Source: CAYWNA01 sp964459305 (GTDB taxonomy: Bacteria > Planctomycetota > Planctomycetia > Pirellulales > Pirellulaceae). Taken from it: 64,000 bases of DNA. Of this stretch, positions 41,875 to 50,210 are shown piece by piece (within the stretch, counting starts at the first letter, position 1; the number at the start of each line of letters is the position of its first letter). The notes beneath the pieces are model-generated. The model had not been told where the DNA came from and made no database searches. It saw only the letters and a list, made by a program, of their open reading frames with translations. The position numbers and the translations under genes are program-made. The DNA lies in assembly GCA_964459305.1 (NCBI GenBank), contig CAYWNA010000028.1:14669-78668 (forward strand), in the 5' to 3' direction.

Positions 41875-43233
41875 TTACGCTCTTGCGGCGTCGTCCAGCA
41901 GCGTTGCCAGACTCGCGCCGGCTGTCGCTTCCTTTTGTGCAGCACGCAGGCTACCCAATAGCCGGGAAGCCCGCTGGTCATCGACCTCCAAATCGGCAGT
42001 ACTAAAGGCGATTTCGAGCAACTGCTCGACGGGAATCTCCCCGGGCGGGCGGCTCAACGCGACGCTGCAGTTGGAATCGGCGACTCGATGGAGCAACTCT
42101 GCGGCAACGAGTTGGTCGATGATCCGTACCGTCACGGCGTCTGGCAGCCCCGTGACGATGCCGATCCGTGCGATACTCGTCGTCCGTCCCGCCAAGAATC
42201 GCTCCGCGACCGCCTTCATGATGACGACCACAACGGCAGGATCGATCATCGTGGATTCCCGTCGCTGCTGCTCCAGTTCGGCAAGCTGCCGGCCGTGCAA
42301 GTGCTGTAACGTCGAGCTGACCTGAAGGCCGAACAATACAGCCAGCCACATCAAGTAGACCCAGAACATGAACAGTGGAATCAAGCCCAGCGAGCCGTAC
42401 AGTTGGCTTATCGAGAGGGCGTTTTCCAGATACATGCCCATTGTCCGCTTGCCGAACTCCAGGAATAGGGCCGAGACCAAGGCCCCGATCATCGCTGGTT
42501 GCCAATGGACCTTGGTGTTCGGGAACAGCAAGTAGACGGCGACCATCAGCAGCCATATCGCGGAAACGCTCCACAGGACGCCCACGCTCGTCGCCAGCCA
42601 CGGCTGCGTCTCGATCCCCGCCAGCAGTTGCTCGAAGCGGCCGGTGACATAGGTGCTCGCCACGAGGATCATGGGACTGATCGTCAGTATGAACCAGTAC
42701 AACGGCACACGATATTTCCACAACCGGCCCTGCGAAGCCCTATAGATGATGTTGAAGCAGTTCTCGATGGTCACGACCAGGCTGATGGCCGCATAGAACG
42801 TAATCGCCACGCCGACCCAACCGATCGCCGCGAGACTCACCTGTTCCGCCTCTTGCACGCGATCGCGCAACCACACGCCCAGTGTCGTTGTTCCGCTTTC
42901 TACGTCGGTTGGCGGCACGATGCGAACATCGTTCAGGCCCCAGAACTCCAGCAGTTCTTCCAGCGGTTCAAGGAAATGCTCGTCCGTGCCCAGTGCTCTA
43001 ACCACCACGGTGGCAACAACCAACACGGGCAACAGGCCAAAGATAGTCCGGAAAGACAAGGCCGCTGCCATCTCCTGTGCACGATCATGACGCAGTTGAC
43101 GAGCCCCGAAACGTCCCAGATCGTAAGTGAACCTAACCGCCTTCTGCCAGCGATCCAATTCCTCCCGCGGTTGTGTGACAACGCGTTTCAGCCAATGGAT
43201 AAGCGTCTCAAGATTACGGCGGAGAATTCTCAA
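41875..43233 (-). CDS. YihY/BrkB family inner-membrane protein
   Basis: A 452-residue member of the YihY/virulence factor BrkB family, formerly misnamed ribonuclease BN. About six membrane helices are seen between residues 55 and 310, including LLPVLVVATVVVRAL and AAISLVVTIENCFNIIYR, with the family motifs ALSFRTIFGLLPVL and FGKRTMGMYL and the LYGSLGLIPLFMFWVYLMWL segment. A C-terminal cytosolic domain of about 110 residues follows, winged-helix-like (ARIGIVTGLPDAVTVRIIDQ), which many family members lack. Function uncertain. The symporter gene lies just upstream, 12 bases away, so the two are probably co-transcribed. Confidence 0.88.
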   Translation of the reverse strand: MRILRRNLETLIHWLKRVVTQPREELDRWQKAVRFTYDLGRFGARQLRHDRAQEMAAALSFRTIFGLLPVLVVATVVVRALGTDEHFLEPLEELLEFWGLNDVRIVPPTDVESGTTTLGVWLRDRVQEAEQVSLAAIGWVGVAITFYAAISLVVTIENCFNIIYRASQGRLWKYRVPLYWFILTISPMILVASTYVTGRFEQLLAGIETQPWLATSVGVLWSVSAIWLLMVAVYLLFPNTKVHWQPAMIGALVSALFLEFGKRTMGMYLENALSISQLYGSLGLIPLFMFWVYLMWLAVLFGLQVSSTLQHLHGRQLAELEQQRRESTMIDPAVVVVIMKAVAERFLAGRTTSIARIGIVTGLPDAVTVRIIDQLVAAELLHRVADSNCSVALSRPPGEIPVEQLLEIAFSTADLEVDDQRASRLLGSLRAAQKEATAGASLATLLDDAARA

Positions 43234-43245
43234 TCTGCCACCTCT

Positions 43246-44811
43246 TCAGCCTGCATTCTGAACGACTCTCGTGTCCACAATCGCGGCTCCTATCGAGTCG
43301 CCGTAGACATTCACCGTCGTCCGCATCCGATCGAGGAACCAGTCAATCGCCAGGATCGTGCCGATGCCGGTCGTCGGGACACCAGCCGCCGTCAGCACGA
43401 TGACCATGGTCACCAGGCCAGCCTCGGGGATTCCGGCCGCACCAACGGCTGCCAGTGTAGCGGTGAGAAAGATAACCACCAACTGGGCCAGGCTCAGGTC
43501 CATACCGAGCGACTGGGCGATGAAAATCACGGCCACCGCCTCGTAAAGCGCCGTGCCGTCCATGTTGATCGTCGCGCCCAGCGGCAGGACGAATCCCGAA
43601 CTACGGTTGGAAACCTTGTTCTTCTGTTCGACGCACTCAAACGTGACCGGCAGCGAAGCCGCCGAACTGGCCGTACTCATTGCCGTAAACAACGATCGCA
43701 GCATGTTGTAGGTGTAGCTGAACGGGTTGCGTCTGGCCAACAGAGGCAGAAGCAACGCCAGGAACACGACGTGAATTCCCAGACCGATCAACACGGTCAT
43801 TGCATAACGCCCCAAACGCCCCAACTCTTCGCCGAACGCCGCACCGCCGCCGTTCTCGGCGATTTTCGAGGCCACCAATCCGTAGATACCGATCGGGGCG
43901 ACGAACATCACGAGGTGCACCAATTTCATTACGGCTTCGTTGGCACCGTGAAAGAAGTCAATTGCCGCCTTTCCTTTCTCGCCAAGCGTCGTCAGGGCCC
44001 CGCCAAAGAACAGCGCGAAGACGAGCAGGCCCAGGACGTTCGTCGTGGTTGCGGCCTGGAGAAGATTCTTCGGAAACATCCCTCCGCCTTCCGTCTTACC
44101 GCGAAAGACGTCGAACAGTGTGTCAACAACACCCGCATCTTGTTTTTCCTGAATACCCGGTGGCATGTACGAGTACGTGTCGTCGGCCGATTCGCCTGGC
44201 CGGATCGTTATCACCAACAGAATACCGATCAGCACAGCGACGCCGCACGTGGAAAAATAGTAACCCAACGTCCAACCACCGAGCCGCCCAAGCCGCCGCA
44301 CGTCGCCCAGCGACGTAACGCCGCTGATCATGCTGGTGACGACCAGGGGAATCACCAGCATAAACAGCACCTGCAAGAACATGTCACCGGCGAACTTGGT
44401 GACCTTCCAAACGATCAATTCCAGGCGGTCACGACCTTCAGCCTTGTTTCCCGCAGCCTCCTCCTTTAACCGCGCCATTTCGACGATCTTTGCGTCGATC
44501 TTCAGCACGTGGCCCTGCAGCCGATCGGCCTCTGTGTGCAGTCGCGCCGCCTGCTCGTTGTCGCCGGCCGTCGCAGCGGCCTCGGCGGCCGTACGAGCTT
44601 CTTCAATCAACTCGTTCTTCTGGGCCTTCGTCTTCTCGAACTCGTCAAGAGCCTCTGAAGGGCCGCCTGCCGCCATCCACATAGCTTCGCCGTACCAGGC
44701 GCCCACCAGCCCGCCCACAACAATGGCAACCAGGATCGCCAGAAGGCCACCAAAACCGCCAAGCCGCTTCCTGCCATCATCGCCCGAATCCGCGTTCGCC
44801 GATTTGTTCAC
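43246..44811 (-). CDS. Dicarboxylate/amino acid:cation symporter (DAACS) with coiled-coil insert
   Basis: About 521 residues of the GltP/DctA fold. Signatures: MLVIPLVVTSMISGV, the serine-rich re-entrant loop MSTASSAASLPVTFECVE, and the substrate/cation motif GATINMDGTALYEAVAVIFI. Between the first helix (about 20-39) and the second (about 134 on) lies a predicted coiled coil of about 70 residues rich in E, A, K and R (52-124), which ordinary DAACS proteins do not have. GTG 44811 with GGGAG eight bases before it is preferred; the longer frame upstream has no membrane character. It probably imports C4-dicarboxylates or acidic amino acids with Na+ or H+. Confidence 0.92.
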   Translation of the reverse strand: MNKSANADSGDDGRKRLGGFGGLLAILVAIVVGGLVGAWYGEAMWMAAGGPSEALDEFEKTKAQKNELIEEARTAAEAAATAGDNEQAARLHTEADRLQGHVLKIDAKIVEMARLKEEAAGNKAEGRDRLELIVWKVTKFAGDMFLQVLFMLVIPLVVTSMISGVTSLGDVRRLGRLGGWTLGYYFSTCGVAVLIGILLVITIRPGESADDTYSYMPPGIQEKQDAGVVDTLFDVFRGKTEGGGMFPKNLLQAATTTNVLGLLVFALFFGGALTTLGEKGKAAIDFFHGANEAVMKLVHLVMFVAPIGIYGLVASKIAENGGGAAFGEELGRLGRYAMTVLIGLGIHVVFLALLLPLLARRNPFSYTYNMLRSLFTAMSTASSAASLPVTFECVEQKNKVSNRSSGFVLPLGATINMDGTALYEAVAVIFIAQSLGMDLSLAQLVVIFLTATLAAVGAAGIPEAGLVTMVIVLTAAGVPTTGIGTILAIDWFLDRMRTTVNVYGDSIGAAIVDTRVVQNAG

Positions 44812-45069
44812 GGTTCCACTCCCAGTGCGGGTCCTTGTGTCATTGCCTAAGCCAACATAACGGATCAGGGGAGCATTGTCACCACTGACTTCGTGACATC
44901 GAGGACCGGCATGAGAGGCTCCATCGAGACGCCGCAGAAAACCGATCGTTATGAAAGGGCGAGGGGGACAGAGGCTGCTCGGGCACGATGGCAACTCGGC
45001 GAGTCGATGCGCGGTTCGGGATATTCTCGGACGCCGATGACAGGACTGTCGCCAATTGCCCCCTAATGT

Positions 45070-45190
45070 TTTGTCACAGCTTGATCTTAGGATTAGCCGT
45101 TGGGCGCTCGCCCACGGTTCCCACAGGCAAAACCGGACGCTAGCGCGTGCCGGCTAATCTTAACCAACCCGAATTCTTAGCTGTGACAAA
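45070..45190. repeat. MITE-like element, 121 bases, perfect 12-base terminal inverted repeats
   Basis: Ends TTTGTCACAGCT (45070-45081) and AGCTGTGACAAA (45179-45190) are exact inverse copies. Inside lie a second inverted pair GATTAGCCG / CGGCTAATC (45091-45099, 45151-45159) and two small palindromes, GGGCG/CGCCC and CGCTAGCG. The element is flanked by gene-free DNA (44812-45213) between a gene start and a gene end. Confidence 0.7.
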
Positions 45191-45213
45191 GGACAAGCCC
45201 GCCGCCAAATCTA

Positions 45214-46722
45214 TCAAGGGACTGCTTTTCGGACCTCGATTGCCTCTAGGTCAAAGGGCTCGTCGCTTTCTCCGCCCGAGATAGTCTCAATGCTGAATCT
45301 CCTGTAACCGATGTTCACAGTCTTGCCGTCTTCCCGTATTTCACGAACAAACAACTGGTACGTTTCGGGCGGGACATGGGCAATGTGGAAACTCCCGTCG
45401 CCCATGACGATAACCGTGCTCTTGACGTAGTTCCTGCCCGCCGGCGATGCGAGAAACTGCGAATATGCCGGCCACGTGGGATCCTTCGCGTTCATCATGT
45501 CACCCGGTCGCGGTGCATTCGGCGCAAGGTAGAGCCTGATCCTGCCCCAGTTATCTCGGCCGCTGAGTCTGCCAATCACCGGCCGGCCCTTGCCGCCGAA
45601 TACCAGCGGGGTTGGTTTGCCGGCTTTCACCTCGACGAACTGAACCGGACGCAGCGAGGCGCCTTGCGTACCGGCTGGCCGGTTGACGCGGGATACTTGC
45701 ACCAGCCCGGGTGGCACCTTCTGAACACGGAAACGCCCTTGTGCATCGGTTTCAACCGATTCGTGCATTGACAGAACCCAATGAAACTGCCTGCCGACGC
45801 GAGTGCGTGCACCGACGTCGATTGATTCTCCCGCACCGGGAACATCGCCCCACATCACGCGTCCTTCAATTTCGCCCCAGGGTTCCAGCGTCACATCACC
45901 AGCGTCGAGCAACTTTTCGAACGACATCGCCGCGAATCCCGCCGGATGGGCGATTGCTATCGCCGCGGGCGCAATCTCCGTTGGCAACGTGAATCGCCCC
46001 TGCCGATCAGCCGTGACGGATATCGGTCGGCTCCAGCGGTCGCGCCGACTAGCATCGGCCGCGAGCGGCTGAAGGGGGATTTTCCCGCCTTTAACGCGCA
46101 CGGTGCGAGCAGCCATGGCCAGGGCGATCTGCGCACCCGCGGCGAGATCGCCCGCGGGAGTCATGATGCGGCCAGCGACGCCCGGATCGGGCTCCAGGCG
46201 GACGCCCAAGAACGCTGGCTCGCCAGGATAGCCGTAGATATCGAATGGACTTAGCGGGTCCTTGGCGTCGACGCGATTTCCGCCATCGGGCGGTACCGCC
46301 TCTCTGGCCAATCGCTTGATGGGCGGCGTATGAAACGGCTTGTATCCCTTCGCCTCCACGCGCAGAACCTGCTCCCGGTACCCGCGCCGTCCGGGCGGCG
46401 GCCATTGTAGCTTGCCGTCGTTGAACACATGGATCGTGTGCGACTGCCACTGCCAACCGATGTCGTCCATATGTCCCGTGCCGGCGAGGGCCGTGAACTC
46501 AGGAATCGGCTTGCCAGTTACGGCATCTACGACACGGGCGGTAAAGAAGACGTTCTCTGGCAGTCTCGCAACGTTTTCCCCTTTCCCGACAGACGGGCCA
46601 GCGGCCAAAACGGACCAAGCCAACAGCGGCACCAGAAGCGCCGGGCAGAACACCGACCGCAAGGCCGCTTCATGCGGGGCTACGATACGCAGCATGTGAC
46701 AGACGCGATTTGCTGAAGTCAT
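45214..46722 (-). CDS. Secreted protein with carboxypeptidase-regulatory-like repeats
   Basis: A 502-residue exported protein with a signal segment (LLVPLLAWSVLAAGPSV). Several transthyretin/CarboxypepD_reg-like beta units are visible: FFTARVVDAVTGKPIPEF near 60, GVAGRIMTPAGDLAAGAQI near 180, EIEGRVMWGDVPGAGESI near 285 and DAQGRFRVQKVPPGLVQVSR near 335. This multi-sandwich plan is common in planctomycete surface proteins; the binding partner is unknown. GGAGGGTGGGATA precedes ATG 46722, supporting that start. It stands alone, with a MITE-like element downstream and palindromic repeats upstream. Confidence 0.75.
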   Translation of the reverse strand: MTSANRVCHMLRIVAPHEAALRSVFCPALLVPLLAWSVLAAGPSVGKGENVARLPENVFFTARVVDAVTGKPIPEFTALAGTGHMDDIGWQWQSHTIHVFNDGKLQWPPPGRRGYREQVLRVEAKGYKPFHTPPIKRLAREAVPPDGGNRVDAKDPLSPFDIYGYPGEPAFLGVRLEPDPGVAGRIMTPAGDLAAGAQIALAMAARTVRVKGGKIPLQPLAADASRRDRWSRPISVTADRQGRFTLPTEIAPAAIAIAHPAGFAAMSFEKLLDAGDVTLEPWGEIEGRVMWGDVPGAGESIDVGARTRVGRQFHWVLSMHESVETDAQGRFRVQKVPPGLVQVSRVNRPAGTQGASLRPVQFVEVKAGKPTPLVFGGKGRPVIGRLSGRDNWGRIRLYLAPNAPRPGDMMNAKDPTWPAYSQFLASPAGRNYVKSTVIVMGDGSFHIAHVPPETYQLFVREIREDGKTVNIGYRRFSIETISGGESDEPFDLEAIEVRKAVP

Positions 46723-46816
46723 TATCCCACCCTCCGATGAGTCTTACGTCGCCGCTTTGATCCAAAAAACAGCCCCAAATCCATGCAAACCCCAACGTTG
46801 CATAGACTTCTTCGTA

Positions 46817-46837
46817 GGACGGATTGCCAATCCGTCC
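46817..46837. repeat. Palindromic repeat D, copy 1
   Basis: GGACGGATTG and CAATCCGTCC flank a single central C: perfect ten-base arms. Copy 2 at 46938-46958 is inverted relative to this one, as judged from the central base and the adjoining TAGGA/TCCTA. Confidence 0.7.
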
Positions 46838-46937
46838 ATTGCAGCATCACCCGCATATTTCAGCTTTGCCGCTAGACATCACGAAACGTTAGATCTAACA
46901 ACAAACAATGTCTTTACGGTTGGCACAGGTATTTCAG

Positions 46938-46958
46938 GGACGGATTGGCAATCCGTCC
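46938..46958. repeat. Palindromic repeat D, copy 2
   Basis: Same ten-base arms as copy 1 around a central G, followed by TACA. With copy 1 it forms a larger inverted pair about 140 bases across. Confidence 0.7.
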
Positions 46959-47426
46959 TACATATTTTTGCAACTGCGGCGCAAAGTCATCGTGTGGCGT
47001 CAAGCCGGTGGTGCCGGCTGCGAGCCGGGGCCACTGGCAACCGCTTTCACGCCATACGTTCAGCTACCGATGGCTTGTCTCCGGTGCACCACTTCTGCGT
47101 GACACCAAGAACTAACACGTTGTAGGCCCACGAAGCGTTTCGCGTCAATCCAAGACCGATAAACTGGCCAAGCGCCGGGGGCTGCGGCGACTGACCCACG
47201 ACACGTAGCCAATCGAGTCGCGCCAACTCGGAGTGCGCACCGTCTGACACCAGCCCAAACCACAAACGAGGGACAGAAGCTATTTCCTCGCTTTCGGTTC
47301 AGGCTGGCATGCAATGTGTCAAACCTAACCGGAAGCGGCATACCTCGCCTGATTGTAGCCAGGTTTTGCCCGCGGTATGATGCGGCGGCGAGGTCGATTT
47401 CTTTTCGTCAAGAACGGTGAGCGATC

Positions 47427-48635
47427 ATGAGTGTCTATTTGCTGGTAACACTGGATACCAAGGGTGACGAAGCGGCGTTGGTGCGCGACAGGTTGCGTGC
47501 ATTGGGGGTCGACGTCACGGTCGTGGACGCCGGCTGCATCGGCGAACCGGCGTTTGTGGGCGACGTGACTCGCGACCAGGTTTTCCAGGCGGCGGGGACG
47601 ACGCTGGAGGCGATGGTCGAGAAGAACGATCGCGGCGAAGCGGTGACGATGGCAGCGGCTGGCGCCACCAAGATCGTCGAAGCGGCCTTCGATCGTGGCG
47701 AGATTGATGGTGTCATGGCGCTTGGCGGGTCGGCCGGCACCACAATCGGCACGTCGGCCATGCGTGCCTTGCCGTTGGGCGTGCCGAAACTGATGGTCAG
47801 CACGCTGGCCTCCGGACAGGTGCGACAATACGTCGGCTCCAAAGACATACTGATGCTGAATTCGGTGGTTGATATCGCCGGCATCAATCGAATCAGCCGT
47901 CGCGTCCTCGCCAGCGCGGCAACCGCCATAGCAGGCATGGTGCAAAACCCAAGTGCCGATTCGCCCGAAGATCGCCCGCTGGTGGCGGCCACCATGTTCG
48001 GCGTAACGACGCCCTGCGTCCAACACGCGCGCGACCTGCTGGAAGAGGCCGGCTACGAAGTGCTCGTCTTCCATGCCACGGGCAACGGCGGCGAGGCGAT
48101 GGAGTCGCTGATTGCCGAGGACATGATCGCCGGAGTGCTGGACATCACCACGACCGAATTGGCCGACGAACTGGTTGGAGGCATCCTGACCGCCGGCCCG
48201 GACCGGCTGACGGCAGCAGCCCGGTTCGGCGTTCCGCACGTCGTATCTGTCGGAGCGACCGACATGGTCAACTTTGGTCCGCCAAGCACCGTTCCGGAAC
48301 AGTTCAGGGACCGAAAATTCTATCAGCACAACCCAACCGTAACACTGATGCGGACGACGGTCGATGAGAATGCCAAGCTGGGTGAAGAAATCGGTCGCAA
48401 GGTCGCTGCTTCGAAAGGCCCCGCCGCGTTGATGCTGCCCCTCCAAGGCGTATCGGCCATCGACCGCACCGGCCAGGCATTCGACGATCCAGCAGCCCGC
48501 AGCGCCCTGTACGACGGTATCCGGCAGAATCGCGGAGCCGTCGAACTGTTAGAAATGGACCGGCACATCAACGATCCCGAATTCGCCGAAGCGTCCGCAA
48601 AGAAGCTGATCGAGTTGATGCAGCATCGCGGATGA
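47427..48635 (+). CDS. Tm-1-like ATP-binding domain protein (UPF0261)
   Basis: A 402-residue two-domain protein of the UPF0261 family: YLLVTLDTKGDEAALVRDRL at the start, GVMALGGSAGTTIGTSAM, VPKLMVSTLASGQVRQYVG, ATMFGVTTPCVQHARDLLEE, VLVFHATGNGGEAMESLIAE, and GVSAIDRTGQAFDDPAARSA near the end. This is the N-terminal half of the plant virus-resistance protein Tm-1, which binds ATP. In bacteria its job is unproven. The partner C-terminal half of Tm-1, a TIM barrel, is encoded separately at 50211-51050 with one gene between them. A CGGTGAGCGATC leader precedes the ATG. Confidence 0.9.
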   Translation: MSVYLLVTLDTKGDEAALVRDRLRALGVDVTVVDAGCIGEPAFVGDVTRDQVFQAAGTTLEAMVEKNDRGEAVTMAAAGATKIVEAAFDRGEIDGVMALGGSAGTTIGTSAMRALPLGVPKLMVSTLASGQVRQYVGSKDILMLNSVVDIAGINRISRRVLASAATAIAGMVQNPSADSPEDRPLVAATMFGVTTPCVQHARDLLEEAGYEVLVFHATGNGGEAMESLIAEDMIAGVLDITTTELADELVGGILTAGPDRLTAAARFGVPHVVSVGATDMVNFGPPSTVPEQFRDRKFYQHNPTVTLMRTTVDENAKLGEEIGRKVAASKGPAALMLPLQGVSAIDRTGQAFDDPAARSALYDGIRQNRGAVELLEMDRHINDPEFAEASAKKLIELMQHRG

Positions 48636-48698
48636 CGACGAAAGCACTATCGGCGCGGGAACGGGTTTGCGGGCGGCAAGGATTCGTTGACAAAACTC

Positions 48699-48766
48699 GC
48701 AGCTGGATTCGCAAGAATTCCGGCGGGCTACGCCCTCACCGCCTGAATTCTTGCGAATCCAGCTAC
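48699..48766. repeat. Dispersed palindromic repeat B, copy 1
   Basis: Arms 48699-48720 (GCAGCTGGATTCGCAAGAAT plus TC) and 48745-48766 pair at 21 of 22 positions. Similarity with copy 2 at 59763-59829 extends outwards to a GGGTTTGCGGG motif on the left and CAAACCC on the right, so the element is at least 110 bases. A half copy of repeat A (CTTTGGCGCATTCGGCTAC) follows at 48811-48829. Confidence 0.75.
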
Positions 48767-48886
48767 AAACCCTTTCCCGCGCCCAAGCACTACCGGGAAC
48801 CGATTGCTCACTTTGGCGCATTCGGCTACCATTAATTTAGGGCCTATTTCAGCGTCGTAATGGTTTGGTTCAAACCGGGAGTGCAA

Positions 48887-50068
48887 ATGACGATGCACAT
48901 ACGCTGTCCGGCGTGTGGCAAGATCCATGAAGCGAGTGACGAGATGGCTGACACTCGCGCCAGATGCTCTTGCGGGACAATCAGCAATATCCCGGCCGCG
49001 CGCAACCCGGTGGCAGCGGCTGGACCAGATCCGATTTCAACGCGTCCAATTCTGGTTCGGTGCCCAGGTTGTGGACAGCAGCATCATGCGAATCGATCGA
49101 TGGCTGGAACGGATGCACGTTGCCCGTGCGGGACCGTCATCCGGATTCCTGCCGGCCACTCGTCTCCACAGGTCGCTCCGGATGCCAGTTCACCGCTCGA
49201 TGGACTCACTGCAGGCGATTGGATGGGGGCAACGCCCCTGCCGAGAGCGCCGGCGGCACCAGTGCGAGCCAGTAGGCCGCGGAAAGAAAAACGCAAAAGC
49301 CGTCGCAGTCGAGGTGCCGGAAAAGGTTCGCCGCTATCAATCGTGGTTGTTCTGCTTGTCGCCATCCCGGTTCTTTGCTGTGGTGGGTGCTTGGTCCTGG
49401 TGCTTGGCTTGCCGGCAGTGCAGGCGGCGCGAGAGGCGGCGCGACGCACGAGGTGTCGGGACAACCTCCAGAAAATCGCTGCAGCCTTCCATGCCTACCA
49501 GGACCAGTACGGCAGCTTTCCGCCGGCCTATTTGGCTGGCGAAGACGGTCGGCCCGCGCATAGTTGGCGGGTACTGCTGCTGCCGTATCTCGGCCATCGG
49601 GACGCATACGATCAGTACGATTTCAACGAGCCTTGGGATAGCGCAAAGAACGCCGCGGTCACGAGTCTGCCTATTTCGGAGTACTGCTGTCCGAGTTCTG
49701 TCGACGTTTCAACATCGACCGAGACCAATTACGTTGTCATCACCGGCCCAGACACTGTCTTTGAAGGAGCACAGCCCGCCGGTTTCCGGGACATCACCGA
49801 CGGTACAGCCAATACGATATTGGTCACCGAAGTCACGGAGGCTGGAATCCCGTGGGCGAAGCCAACGGACGTGAACCGGCGCGATATAACGTTCCCCGAG
49901 CCCTTTGCCGGGCCGAAGACGGTGGGGAGTCACCATCCGGGCGGCCTGCTCCTCGCCCTGTGCGACGGCAGCGTCCGCTTCCTCGCGAAGAGCATGCCGC
50001 GGAAGGACTTCGATGCGACGGTGACGAGAAACGGCGGTGAGAGGGTCGATACGTGGCACGGCTTCTGA
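48887..50068 (+). CDS. DUF1559-type protein with two N-terminal zinc ribbons
   Basis: About 393 residues. Two short zinc ribbons open the protein (IRCPACGKIHEASDEMADTR with CSCG, then VRCPGCGQQHHANRSMAGTD with CPCG). A Pro/Lys/Arg-rich linker follows, then one membrane helix (IVVVLLVAIPVLCCGGCLVL) running directly into the DUF1559 block AVQAAREAARRTRCRDNLQK. The C-terminal part has the family HPGGLLLALCDGSVRFLA motif. Unlike the other two DUF1559 genes here, it has no prepilin leader, so it should be a single-pass protein with a cytosolic zinc-ribbon head. GGGAG six bases upstream supports ATG 48887 over 48860. Confidence 0.85.
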   Translation: MTMHIRCPACGKIHEASDEMADTRARCSCGTISNIPAARNPVAAAGPDPISTRPILVRCPGCGQQHHANRSMAGTDARCPCGTVIRIPAGHSSPQVAPDASSPLDGLTAGDWMGATPLPRAPAAPVRASRPRKEKRKSRRSRGAGKGSPLSIVVVLLVAIPVLCCGGCLVLVLGLPAVQAAREAARRTRCRDNLQKIAAAFHAYQDQYGSFPPAYLAGEDGRPAHSWRVLLLPYLGHRDAYDQYDFNEPWDSAKNAAVTSLPISEYCCPSSVDVSTSTETNYVVITGPDTVFEGAQPAGFRDITDGTANTILVTEVTEAGIPWAKPTDVNRRDITFPEPFAGPKTVGSHHPGGLLLALCDGSVRFLAKSMPRKDFDATVTRNGGERVDTWHGF

Positions 50069-50210
50069 CGTTTTGTCGAAGGCCGGGCAGTCCACGTGTT
50101 CTTTTCCCGATGGTCGACCGCGTCTTTGTGTATGCCATACTTCCCCGTTCCTTCGCTGCGCGGCATACTGCTGGACCTCACGGGCCCATGAAAGAAAAGG
50201 AGGAAGCCTG

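Larger units (their letters stand above)
46723..47426. other. Repeat-rich gene-free interval
   Basis: About 700 bases between divergent genes. It holds two copies of a perfect 21-base palindrome (repeat D), a perfect 12-base palindrome GTTAGATCTAAC at 46888-46899 between them, and from 46990 to 47340 a GC-rich stretch without coding character that I cannot assign. The plus-strand promoter of the next gene should lie near its right end. Confidence 0.5.

Noticed and set aside
42499..44469. Long open frame on the plus strand opposite the YihY and DAACS genes
   Set aside because: It spans two well-supported minus-strand membrane genes and encodes a Gln/Arg/His-rich peptide without domain features, as expected for an antisense shadow.
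46990..47341. Minus-strand open frame of about 90 codons in the gap before the UPF0261 gene
   Set aside because: Peptide is Arg/Ala/Trp-rich with no ribosome binding site or family likeness; it looks like GC-rich non-coding DNA.
47325..48446. Long minus-strand frame opposite the UPF0261 gene
   Set aside because: The plus-strand frame has strong family motifs throughout, while the minus-strand peptide is His/Arg/Gly-rich with no recognisable fold.
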